From NCBI GenBank assembly GCA_964578835.1, contig CAZOEL010000020.1, positions 23,896 to 87,895 on the forward strand: DNA of 64,000 bases, given 5' to 3'. The translations under genes and the position numbers were made by a program. Of this stretch, positions 52,315 to 60,217 are shown piece after piece; within the stretch, counting starts at the first letter, position 1; the number at the start of each line of letters is the position of its first letter. This stretch comes from CAZOEL01 sp964578835 (GTDB taxonomy: Bacteria; Desulfobacterota; Syntrophobacteria; Syntrophobacterales; Syntrophobacteraceae). A model generated the notes under the pieces. The model was not told the DNA's origin, searched no databases, and was given only the letters and a program-made list of their open reading frames with translations.

Positions 52315-53775
52315 TCAGAACACATCCTGAATGCCCATCGGGTCTTTGAACTCCAGCTCGGGCATTTCCTTGATCTTCTTCTCTCCTCGCTCGTCGAGGT
52401 ATTTTCTCAACTCGAGATCGACACGCAACGGCACATCGACTCCGGCCTTGGCCAGGGCTTGCCTCAGATAGGCTTCAGATTTTACGGCAAAGGCAATCGA
52501 GTCGCCAAGGATGCGCATGGCTTCCGGGGGATTGTGAAATCCCATCGAATTCTCGGCCCCGATGAACAATGAACGGTAGAAGGCCTCCTCATAGAAGTCT
52601 TTGGCCTTGCTGTAGAGCGCCTCGTCTATCTGCTTTCCCACTTCTTTGGCTTTATGAGCGGCTTCGAAGAGCTTTGCGGCCGTAGCCGTCGCATACCCGG
52701 CCCGCAGCATGAGAGAAACCGTCCTGTCCTGAATGGCGATGACCCTTTGTTGGAGCCATTCGGAGCCTTCCGCGTGGCACTGGCCGCAGGCGCGCAGATC
52801 GTTCTTCAGAGGGCTCATCACCCGGTGGTCGGAAACCTTGAAGACACCGACCTTCGTGTAGGGCATATGGCAGTCCGCGCATGCGGCGCCGGCTTTCCAG
52901 TGGGTGCTGTTGTTGGAGAAAAGCTCAAATTCCGGATGACGAATGAAGCCGAGCTTAAAGCCCGTAACCGTTTGTTTCCACTCGAGCACCGATTCATCGC
53001 TCCTGATTTTCTTGATGATGTCCTCCATGGTGATGGCGCCCCACTTGCTGTTCTGCCACGGGAAGTAGAGCCCCACGGATTTCATATCCTTATCCTTGGG
53101 AATGTTGTAGGTGACATGGCACTGCGCGCACACCACGCTGCGCATCTCCTGGCGGGTGAGCTTGGCCGGGTCAACGCCCATGGAGTTGAGCGCCTCGACC
53201 AGTGTAAAGCCCCGAGAGATCTTTAAAGACATGTCCTTGTTGTCATGACAGTCTATGCAGGCAACTCCGAGGTCCCTGTTCTTTTCGGGTATTTTTGCAA
53301 GCACCTCTTTATACGGAAGGGCATAGTAGCTCACGCCCAGTTCCTTTTGGAGCTTTGGGGCATAGGGAGTCTTGCAGCTCAGGCACACGCCGCCCGCCTT
53401 GAGTCTGGAGGCGTCTATCTCGAGCTGATCGCGAACCATATAGGCGTGCCCCCTTGGCTCGTTATACTCCACGCCAAAGCCCCAGCCATTGAAAAGCAGC
53501 GCCATATAGGGAAATTCGGCAAGTTTGTCATAAGTAATCCTGTCTGCGTCGAATCCCCTTTTGTACTTGCTCTTTCCAGCCGGCGCGGGCTCCTCGGTCT
53601 TCTTCCACAATTCATATTCTTCAGGATAGGCCTTGCCCCAAATCTCGGGGTCGATTTCCCCATCGGGAATGTTCACGGTCTTAACCGGCTCTCCCTTTGG
53701 AGGAGAGCATCCAAAAAGGAACAATCCCAGAAAAATCGTAAATAAAACATATGATTTCTTCTTTAGAGCCGACAT
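52315..53775 (-). CDS. nrfA: Cytochrome c nitrite reductase (ammonia-forming), catalytic subunit
   Basis: A 486-residue pentahaem lipoprotein reducing nitrite to ammonium. The lipobox is LFLFGC (Cys23). The active-site haem has the CxxCK form (CLSCK, Cys131 to Lys135), and four CxxCH haems follow (173-177, 216-220, 299-303, 330-334). Active-site Arg (VRDQ, 115), Tyr (YN, 223) and His (IRHPEFE, 280) are in place. Where calcium-dependent NrfA have K-x-Q before that His, this one has F-I-R, the arginine-substituted arrangement described for Geobacter lovleyi. GGAGG 9 bases upstream of the ATG. It follows nrfH by 50 bases. Confidence 0.97.
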   Translation of the reverse strand: MSALKKKSYVLFTIFLGLFLFGCSPPKGEPVKTVNIPDGEIDPEIWGKAYPEEYELWKKTEEPAPAGKSKYKRGFDADRITYDKLAEFPYMALLFNGWGFGVEYNEPRGHAYMVRDQLEIDASRLKAGGVCLSCKTPYAPKLQKELGVSYYALPYKEVLAKIPEKNRDLGVACIDCHDNKDMSLKISRGFTLVEALNSMGVDPAKLTRQEMRSVVCAQCHVTYNIPKDKDMKSVGLYFPWQNSKWGAITMEDIIKKIRSDESVLEWKQTVTGFKLGFIRHPEFELFSNNSTHWKAGAACADCHMPYTKVGVFKVSDHRVMSPLKNDLRACGQCHAEGSEWLQQRVIAIQDRTVSLMLRAGYATATAAKLFEAAHKAKEVGKQIDEALYSKAKDFYEEAFYRSLFIGAENSMGFHNPPEAMRILGDSIAFAVKSEAYLRQALAKAGVDVPLRVDLELRKYLDERGEKKIKEMPELEFKDPMGIQDVF

Positions 53776-53825
53776 ACCCGTATCCCTCCTTATCTTTCAT
53801 GTTCTTTTGACGGCGGCAATCAATC

Positions 53826-54287
53826 TCATCGGACCATGATCGCTCCGCTCCGCACATGCGACAGACGACGGTGGCACTCCCAGCAATGCCGTTCCTGGTT
53901 GATCTTATCGACAGTAGCTCCGTGACAGCGAATACAGTTGGTCTGGAGAACTCCAGCGCCACGCTCGGATAGCGCGATTCTTTCCGGAACCCGCCCGGAA
54001 TAGAAGACCGCCACGTCTTTCATGCCGTCTATGGTCTTCCATGTATAGTGGAGAGGTATGTTTTGGTGCGGTAGATGGCAGTCAACGCATTTGATGCTTC
54101 GGTGTGCGCCTTCATGGAACCATGCTTCGTATTGTGATTCCATGACGTGGCAGGATGCGCAGAAATCGGGCGTCTCGGAACGCGCCAGGAGCTTTGGCGG
54201 GCCAAGGGCCAGGAAAAGGCCGATGGCTGCGCCGACGACCCCGATAACGAGAAGATACTTCAACTTCGATGACTTAGCTTTCTTCAC
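53826..54287 (-). CDS. nrfH: Cytochrome c nitrite reductase, quinol-oxidising small subunit
   Basis: A 153-residue NapC/NrfH-family tetrahaem protein anchored by one N-terminal helix (about 10-28). Four haem motifs are seen: CASCH (43), CVDCH (67), CIRCH (118) and CWECH (135). It takes electrons from menaquinol and hands them to NrfA. The start is a GTG at 54287 with AGGGGGTGA just upstream. It sits between hcp (90-base gap with hairpin) and nrfA, the usual nrfHA order. Confidence 0.95.
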   Translation of the reverse strand: MKKAKSSKLKYLLVIGVVGAAIGLFLALGPPKLLARSETPDFCASCHVMESQYEAWFHEGAHRSIKCVDCHLPHQNIPLHYTWKTIDGMKDVAVFYSGRVPERIALSERGAGVLQTNCIRCHGATVDKINQERHCWECHRRLSHVRSGAIMVR

Positions 54288-54331
54288 ATGCTCACCCCCT
54301 TTCGCCTTCTCAAGTCATGCACAAAGCAACA

Positions 54332-54357
54332 GCAGGCGGGCCGCAAAGCCCACCTGC
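54332..54357 (-). terminator. Hairpin between hcp and nrfH
   Basis: Ten-base arms GCAGGCGGGC (54332-54341) and GCCCACCTGC (54348-54357) with one mismatch and a 6-base loop, 20 bases after the hcp stop. It may limit read-through from hcp into nrfHA. Confidence 0.4.
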
Positions 54358-54377
54358 CAAAGCTTCATCTCAGCATG

Positions 54378-56006
54378 CTATCCCAATATGGCTTTCAAAT
54401 CCTCATCCGGAGTGTTGATCGGCATGATATTGAAGTTTTTGACAAGGACATCGAGCACATTAGGCGTCACAAAAGCGGGAAGCGACGGCCCGAGCCTGAT
54501 ATCCTTGATCCCCAGGTAAAGGAGGGTGAGCAGGATAGCCACGGCCTTTTGCTCGTACCAGGAGAGAATCATGGAGAGAGGCAGATCGTTCACTCCCACG
54601 TTGAAGGCTTTGGAGAGAGCGACCGCTATTTGAATGGCGGAGTAGGCGTCGTTGCACTGGCCAACGTCCATGAGCCTTGGAAGTCCGCCAATGGTTCCGA
54701 GATCTTTATCGAAGAAGCGGAACTTCCCGCACGCCAGTGTGAGGACCACGCAGTCTTTGGGAACCTTCTCCACGAATTCGGTATAGTAATTTCTCCCGGG
54801 CTTGGCGCCGTCGCAACCGGCCACCAGGAAAAAGTGGCGGATAGCCTTGCCCTTGACCGCCTCGATCACCTTGTCGGCTACACCCAGAACGGTATTTCTT
54901 GCAAAACCCACCATGACCTCTTTCCCATTGGAGTCTTCCTGGAATCCGGGCAGCTCGAGCGCTTTTTTGATTACCGGGGCAAAATCGCCGTTTTTCACAT
55001 GAGTTGCGCCTGGCCAGCCAACGAGCCCCGTGGTGAAGATATTTTCAGCATAACTCGCCTGGGGTTTCTGGATGCAGTTGGTCGTCATGAGAATAGCGCC
55101 GGGAAATGCGGCGAACTCTTTTTGCTGATTCTGCCAGGCCGTGCCGTAATGACCGTAAAAATGTGGATATTTTTTCAGCTCCGGGTAGCCGTGGGTTGGA
55201 AGCATTTCGCCATGAGTATAAATATTGACGCCCTTCCCTTCCGTCTGCTTGAGAAGGTCTGAGAGGTCCTTGAGATCATGGCCGGAGACGAGGATCGCTT
55301 TGCCTTTCTTGTGGCCGAGTGGAACCTTTGTGGGGATTGGATGTCCGAAGTTGCCCGTATTGCCGGCATCGAGAAGCTCCATGGCCCTCAGGTTCACTTC
55401 GCCGCATTTGAGCACCAGCCCAACCCAGGCGTTGAGGTCGAGATCCTTTTTCAGCGTGGAGGCCAGGCCTTCGTGGATGAAAGCATAGACCGAATCATCT
55501 TGCTGCCCCAGGATGTGAGCGTGGTCGGCGTAGGCGCAAACGCCTCTCAAGCCGAAAATCAGGATGTGCTGCAAAGATAGTATGTCAGGGTTAGTGGAGG
55601 CATCGGCCTTGAACCCCACCTTTTGCCCCTGCGCCACCATGCCTTCAACACTGGACTCCGGCTTGAAAACGGCGGCGTCATCTGAAAAGTCCACTTTTCC
55701 GCCTGCAGTCTTCACCTTTGCTTTGAGTCCTTCACGAATTTCCACAGCCCTTCGTATCAAGCTCACGATCCGGGCCGAGTCAAAATTGACATTCGTAAGA
55801 ACCGAGAACATGGCCTCACAGGTAAAGACATTGACTTCATTGTCATTCACGCCGACCTTTCTCCCCTCCACGGCAAAAAGAGAGATCCCCTTGAGAGCGT
55901 GTGTGAGAAGGTCGTGGAGGTCGGCAACATCGGGTTGCTTTCCGCAGACTCCCATCTTCATGCACCCTTCGCCTTTTGCCGTCTGTTCACACTGGTAGCA
56001 AAACAT
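54378..56006 (-). CDS. hcp: Hybrid cluster protein (class I)
   Basis: A 542-residue Hcp. The N-terminal cluster motif is C3-x2-C6-x8-C15-x5-C21, the spacing of class I proteins from strict anaerobes (4Fe-4S), in contrast to the wider spacing of enterobacterial class II. Cluster-2 residues include the motifs NTGNFGHP, LMTTNCIQKP and VAGCDGAKPGR. Hcp reduces NO and hydroxylamine and can S-nitrosylate proteins; it is expressed under nitrosative stress. AGGAG 8 bases before the ATG. It is first in a run of genes that continues to nrfHA and narGHJI, and an FNR/DNR-type palindrome lies about 100 bases upstream. No hcr reductase gene is adjacent. Confidence 0.96.
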   Translation of the reverse strand: MFCYQCEQTAKGEGCMKMGVCGKQPDVADLHDLLTHALKGISLFAVEGRKVGVNDNEVNVFTCEAMFSVLTNVNFDSARIVSLIRRAVEIREGLKAKVKTAGGKVDFSDDAAVFKPESSVEGMVAQGQKVGFKADASTNPDILSLQHILIFGLRGVCAYADHAHILGQQDDSVYAFIHEGLASTLKKDLDLNAWVGLVLKCGEVNLRAMELLDAGNTGNFGHPIPTKVPLGHKKGKAILVSGHDLKDLSDLLKQTEGKGVNIYTHGEMLPTHGYPELKKYPHFYGHYGTAWQNQQKEFAAFPGAILMTTNCIQKPQASYAENIFTTGLVGWPGATHVKNGDFAPVIKKALELPGFQEDSNGKEVMVGFARNTVLGVADKVIEAVKGKAIRHFFLVAGCDGAKPGRNYYTEFVEKVPKDCVVLTLACGKFRFFDKDLGTIGGLPRLMDVGQCNDAYSAIQIAVALSKAFNVGVNDLPLSMILSWYEQKAVAILLTLLYLGIKDIRLGPSLPAFVTPNVLDVLVKNFNIMPINTPDEDLKAILG

Positions 56007-56551
56007 CTCTAGTTCTCCTTTTTGTTGTTTGAATTCATCGCCTCGTAGACGTACTCATAAGCTTCACATGGCAATTGTGTACTATGCTTCGGCCGCTCAT
56101 TCATTGACATAAGTCAAGCCGCAGTAATGGAGCTGACCATTTCGAGGAAGAAAGCCTGCTTTTTCCACATACGCTTTCAGGGTGACCACTCCAGAGGCGG
56201 ATACGATTTGAATCCTTAGGGCCGGCCAAATTAAGAAGGAATATCCTCTTCTCCAGCGCCGGGAAGCAATATAATAGCGATCACAAAGATAAAGCCGATT
56301 TTAGCGGAACGCAGCTTCTGCACTCTCTTTTTAAGCCAAACTACAAAAATTCATCTATACGGGAAGGTTTTCTCTTGGTAAAGACGCTGTCCTCACAGGC
56401 ATTTCAGCTTTTTCGCTCGCGCAGGATCAACGGCGGCCGAATTCACTTGATGACCATGTTGTGTTATGTATTAACAATGTAACGTTCATCTGGCGGATCT
56501 ATTGATAAAGCATTAGATTGCTTCTTTTATGGATTAAATTTTCGCCATGCC
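56007..56551. promoter_or_regulatory. Divergent hcp-kinase intergenic region
   Basis: A 545-bp region between hcp (minus) and the kinase at 56552 (plus). The FNR-type palindrome is at 56104-56117. Nearer to hcp, CACATGGCAATTGTG (56065-56079) is a looser inverted repeat. On the minus strand, CATAGT (56081-56086) is a plausible -10 for hcp. No gene is seen. Confidence 0.45.
56104..56117. promoter_or_regulatory. FNR/DNR-type binding site upstream of hcp
   Basis: Perfect palindrome TTGAC-ATAA-GTCAA, the half-site and 4-base spacing of FNR/DNR/NnrR regulators (TTGAT/C-N4-G/ATCAA). Its centre is about 104 bases before the hcp ATG, giving a transcript leader of about 60 if it is centred at -41.5. 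It is symmetric, so it could also act on the divergent kinase 435 bases away. No FNR-family gene is in the window. Confidence 0.65.
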
Positions 56552-59044
56552 ATGGTTTTTCCGAGGTTGAAGTCACACGCCATGTTAGATCGCGACAAAA
56601 CGAAACAACAACTTCTAAGCGAGATCCAGGAACTTCGTGATCGGCTGCAAGCCGATGAAGCCTCTCAGTCTCATATTGCAGAGCGTGAACGGGTGACTGC
56701 CGAGCTCGAGGAGAGCGCCCGATTGAACGATCTGTTGCTAAACACCCTACCCTATCCCTCGATGCTCATTCGAAGAAAGGATAGGGTCATTGTGGCCGCC
56801 AACCGGATCGCGAAAGAAATGGGCGCGAGGGTGGGGGACTACTGCTGGAGAAGCTTCGCTCAAAGCCGCTTCATCCCGGGCGACAACAAAGCCCATGCGG
56901 ATGCGCTCGAGTGCGGCGGTCCGGCGAAGGGAGGCCCAAAGTGCTTGTTCTGCCTGTCAGATGAAGCCTTTGACCTTGACAGGCCGATCAGCAACCCAGA
57001 GATGCCGGCGTTCGGACGCCTATGGAGCACATGGTGGATTCCGGTGAATTCCGACTTATACCTCCATTACGCCATTGACATAACGGACCAGAAGCGTCTG
57101 GAAGAAGAGTTGCGAAAGTCGCACGAAGAGCTCGAAAATCGAGTTCGGGAGCGCACGATCGAATTGACGAAAGCCAATGAAGCGCTCAAAGCCAGCGAAG
57201 AGCTCTTTCGGGCCATGTTTGAGAATAACCTTGCGGTTAAACTACTTATAGACCCCGATACGGGGGCCATCGTACGCGCCAACCCCGCGGCCTGCGAGGT
57301 ATACGGCTACCCGGCCGAGCAATTGACGAGGATGAAGATCACCGATATCAATATGCTCTCAGAGACTTCTATAAGCGAAGAAATGAAAAGAGCCAGACGG
57401 CAGGAGCACAACCATTTTTTCTTCAAACACAGGCTTTCGTCGGGAGAAATCCGGGATGTCGAAGTGTACTCCAGCCCTCTCCATTTCAAAGGTAGAAAGC
57501 TCCTCTACTCCATCATCCACGACATCACCGAAAGTCGCCTGGCGGAGGAGCGGCTGAAGAAAAGCGAAGAAAGCTACCGGCAGCTCGTCGAAAGAGCGAA
57601 CGCCATCATTCTGAGGCTCGACACAAAGGGAAGAATCGACTTCATCAATGAATACGCCAGGAGCTTCTTCGGTTATAGCGAAGAGGAAATAGTCGGAAAG
57701 CACGCCGTCGGCACAGTAGTGCCGAACATCGATTCACTGGGACGCGATCTCGAGGGCATGATCGAGGATGTCATTTCGCATCCGGAGCGTTATGCGCGAA
57801 ACGAAAATGAAAACATGCTCAAAAACGGAGGGAGAGTCTGGATTGCATGGGCCAACCAGGCCATATTCGATGAAGCAGGCAATTTCACTGGAGTGCTTTG
57901 CATCGGAAACGACAGAACGGACAAAAGGAGGGCTGAAGAGGCGAATCTCCGGTTGGCGGCCATCGTAGAGTCGTCCAATGATGCAATAATCGGCAGGACC
58001 CTTGAAGGCGTCATCACCAGCTGGAACCATGCAGCTGAGAAGATTTACGGTTACGCCGCCAAAGAGGTGACTGGGCAAGCCGTTGCGCTCATTCTGCCTC
58101 CGGAGGGCGCAGAGGAATTTATGCCCTTCCTTAAAAGAGCGGCCAGAGGAGAGCAGATCGTCAATTATGAAGCAGTAGGCGTGAGGAAGGACGGAAAGCA
58201 TATTGATGTTTCGATCACGATATCTCCCATAGTGGCTCCTTCTGGCGAGATCATGGGAGCTTCATCAATCCACCGCGATATTTCAGAGCAAAGGCGGATA
58301 GAGAAAGAACGCCAAGATTACATGAAAAAGCTTGAAGCTGCGAACCTCGAGCTGCAGGAATTCGCTTCCGTCGCTTCGCACGATTTGCGCGAGCCCCTTC
58401 GCAAAGTACAGAAGTTTTCAGATCTATTAATAAAGGTGTACAGCACAGCTCTTAATGAAAATGGAAAAGATTACCTTCAGAGGATGCAGAACGCCGCAAA
58501 AAGGATGGAAGCTCTTCTTGACGCGCTGCTTGAATATTCGAGAATCACAACGAAGGCCAATCCTTTCCTGCCAGCTGACCTGGGCGCTTTGGTCCAAGAG
58601 GTTCTCTCCGATCTCGAAGTGCTCATCGAACAGAAAGGCGCGACCATCACCATAGGCAGTTTTCCCATCGCCGAGGTCGATCCGAGACAGTTCACGCAGC
58701 TGCTGCAAAATCTCATCTCTAATGGCCTGAAATACAACAAGAGCGACAAGCCCGAAATCAGGGTATTTTCTGAAATACTCAAAGATTGTTCATGCAATAT
58801 CTACGTCGAGGACAACGGCATAGGCTTTGACGAGGAATACATCGACAAAATATTCGAGCCGTTCCAGCGGCTTCACGGAAGAAACAGCGAATTTCAAGGG
58901 ACGGGGATAGGACTGGCTATTTGCAGGAAGATAGCCGAAAGGCACGGCGGGACAATTACGGCCAAAAGTACGCCGGGCAAGGGCTCCACCTTCATCGTAA
59001 CGATTCCGCTCCAGCGCGGCGACTGCGCGCATGACACGCCATAA
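56552..59044 (+). CDS. Multi-PAS sensor histidine kinase with N-terminal cysteine cluster
   Basis: An 830-residue soluble kinase (or 820 if starting at 56582). An N-terminal coiled coil leads into a PAS-like domain with four cysteines in a short span (Cys98 in DYCWRSF, Cys121 in LECGG, Cys131 and Cys134 in KCLFC). Three more PAS domains follow (about 215-590), then an H-box of the phytochrome-like type (SVASHDLREPLRKV, His about 610) and HATPase_c with GTGIGLAICRKI. No receiver and no membrane helix. The cysteines could bind an iron-sulfur cluster or zinc; with hcp/nrf/nar on the other side of the shared promoter region, a nitrosative or redox sensor is an attractive inference. Ribosome-binding sites for both candidate ATGs are weak. 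Confidence 0.85.
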   Translation: MVFPRLKSHAMLDRDKTKQQLLSEIQELRDRLQADEASQSHIAERERVTAELEESARLNDLLLNTLPYPSMLIRRKDRVIVAANRIAKEMGARVGDYCWRSFAQSRFIPGDNKAHADALECGGPAKGGPKCLFCLSDEAFDLDRPISNPEMPAFGRLWSTWWIPVNSDLYLHYAIDITDQKRLEEELRKSHEELENRVRERTIELTKANEALKASEELFRAMFENNLAVKLLIDPDTGAIVRANPAACEVYGYPAEQLTRMKITDINMLSETSISEEMKRARRQEHNHFFFKHRLSSGEIRDVEVYSSPLHFKGRKLLYSIIHDITESRLAEERLKKSEESYRQLVERANAIILRLDTKGRIDFINEYARSFFGYSEEEIVGKHAVGTVVPNIDSLGRDLEGMIEDVISHPERYARNENENMLKNGGRVWIAWANQAIFDEAGNFTGVLCIGNDRTDKRRAEEANLRLAAIVESSNDAIIGRTLEGVITSWNHAAEKIYGYAAKEVTGQAVALILPPEGAEEFMPFLKRAARGEQIVNYEAVGVRKDGKHIDVSITISPIVAPSGEIMGASSIHRDISEQRRIEKERQDYMKKLEAANLELQEFASVASHDLREPLRKVQKFSDLLIKVYSTALNENGKDYLQRMQNAAKRMEALLDALLEYSRITTKANPFLPADLGALVQEVLSDLEVLIEQKGATITIGSFPIAEVDPRQFTQLLQNLISNGLKYNKSDKPEIRVFSEILKDCSCNIYVEDNGIGFDEEYIDKIFEPFQRLHGRNSEFQGTGIGLAICRKIAERHGGTITAKSTPGKGSTFIVTIPLQRGDCAHDTP

Positions 59045-59102
59045 GAGCCAATTTACACCCGTTCAGAAATCTTTTCGACGGAATAAGAAGCGAGGCCCCT
59101 AT

Positions 59103-59138
59103 CTTGAGGAGAAGCGATGATATCAGCTCCTCCTCAAG
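59103..59138. terminator. Hairpin between kinase and thioredoxin reductase
   Basis: Nine-base arms CTTGAGGAG (59103-59111) and CTCCTCAAG (59130-59138) with an 18-base loop, between converging genes. No T run. Confidence 0.4.
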
Positions 59139-59194
59139 GTTCAAGTCCGAGTTGCGCGGGTTATCCTCGCACTGTCGATCGATCCGCCAACATC

Positions 59195-60178
59195 TTACGC
59201 TGCGACTCGAAGCTCGGGACGATAGGGACAGGAAGTTTTCTTCTCCTCTTTTTTGATATCCACATACTCAGCCGCGGCCAGAGCCGCAATGCATCCATCC
59301 GAAACCGCAATGGACACCTGGCTTGCATATTTGAGCCGGAGATCGCCCGCCGCAAAGATGCCCGGGATATTCGTTTCGCGCTTTTCGTTGGTTATTGCAT
59401 ATCCTCCCGGACTCATTTCAAGCCCGGCCGGCCCCAGTTCGTTGTTTGGCGCAAGTCCAACGAAGATGAAAACTCCTTCCGCTTCGATTTCTCTCTGATT
59501 GCCGGTTTTGGCGTTGCCGAGAAGAACCGTCGACACCCCCTGATCGCCGCCTCGGATCTCGGTGACGGTCGTATCCGGATAGATCCGAAGATTGCAGGCC
59601 GCCATGAGACGTTGCTGCAAAATCCTGCTGGCCCGAAGTTGGCTTTCGAGGTGGACCACATGGACTTCCCTGGCGATTTTGGAAAGATAGATCGCTTCCT
59701 CCGTCGCCGAGTCGCCTCCACCTACGACCACGACCGTCTGGTCCCTGAAGAAAAGGCCATCGCACTTGGCGCAGTATGAGACGCCTCGCCCGTAGAACTT
59801 CGATTCCCCTGGTACTCCAAGCTTTCGGGGCGTTCCCCCCGTTGCCAAAATCACCGCATAAGCGGACAGCGTTTCGCCATTCGATAGCTTCACGGAATGG
59901 AGCTCGGAGCCTGGCGCCACGGCGACAACCTCCTCCCGGACAACCTCCAGTCCGTAGGATTGCACATGACTCAGAAATCTATCGCCCAATTCCATGCCGC
60001 TTATATTCTCAAACCCGAGGTAATTTTCGACCTCCTTTGTGATAGAAGCCTGGCCTCCAAAGACGCCTTTCTCTATGAGCACCGTCTTCATCGCCGCTCT
60101 CATGGCGTATAGGCCTGCAGCAAGACCTGCAGGACCGCCTCCAATAATGATGATATCGTATGGGTTACTGTTTGACAC
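59195..60178 (-). CDS. trxB: Thioredoxin reductase
   Basis: A 327-residue flavoenzyme. The FAD motif is IIIIGGGPAGLAAGLYAMRA at the N-terminus, the redox-active disulfide is SYCAKCDG (Cys136, Cys139) and NAD(P)H binding is in VVVVGGGDSATEEAIYL. AAGD near the C-terminus (GIFAAGDLRL) is typical. CAKC replaces the more usual CATC, still a functional C-x2-C. It starts at a GTG (60178) with AAAGGAGG 6 bases upstream. It reduces thioredoxin, the electron donor of Tpx in this window. It follows the trehalose synthase gene by 39 bases on the same strand. Confidence 0.94.
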   Translation of the reverse strand: MSNSNPYDIIIIGGGPAGLAAGLYAMRAAMKTVLIEKGVFGGQASITKEVENYLGFENISGMELGDRFLSHVQSYGLEVVREEVVAVAPGSELHSVKLSNGETLSAYAVILATGGTPRKLGVPGESKFYGRGVSYCAKCDGLFFRDQTVVVVGGGDSATEEAIYLSKIAREVHVVHLESQLRASRILQQRLMAACNLRIYPDTTVTEIRGGDQGVSTVLLGNAKTGNQREIEAEGVFIFVGLAPNNELGPAGLEMSPGGYAITNEKRETNIPGIFAAGDLRLKYASQVSIAVSDGCIAALAAAEYVDIKKEEKKTSCPYRPELRVAA

Positions 60179-60217
60179 AGCGAGCCTCCTTTCATCTACT
60201 TATTCTCTTTTCAACTT

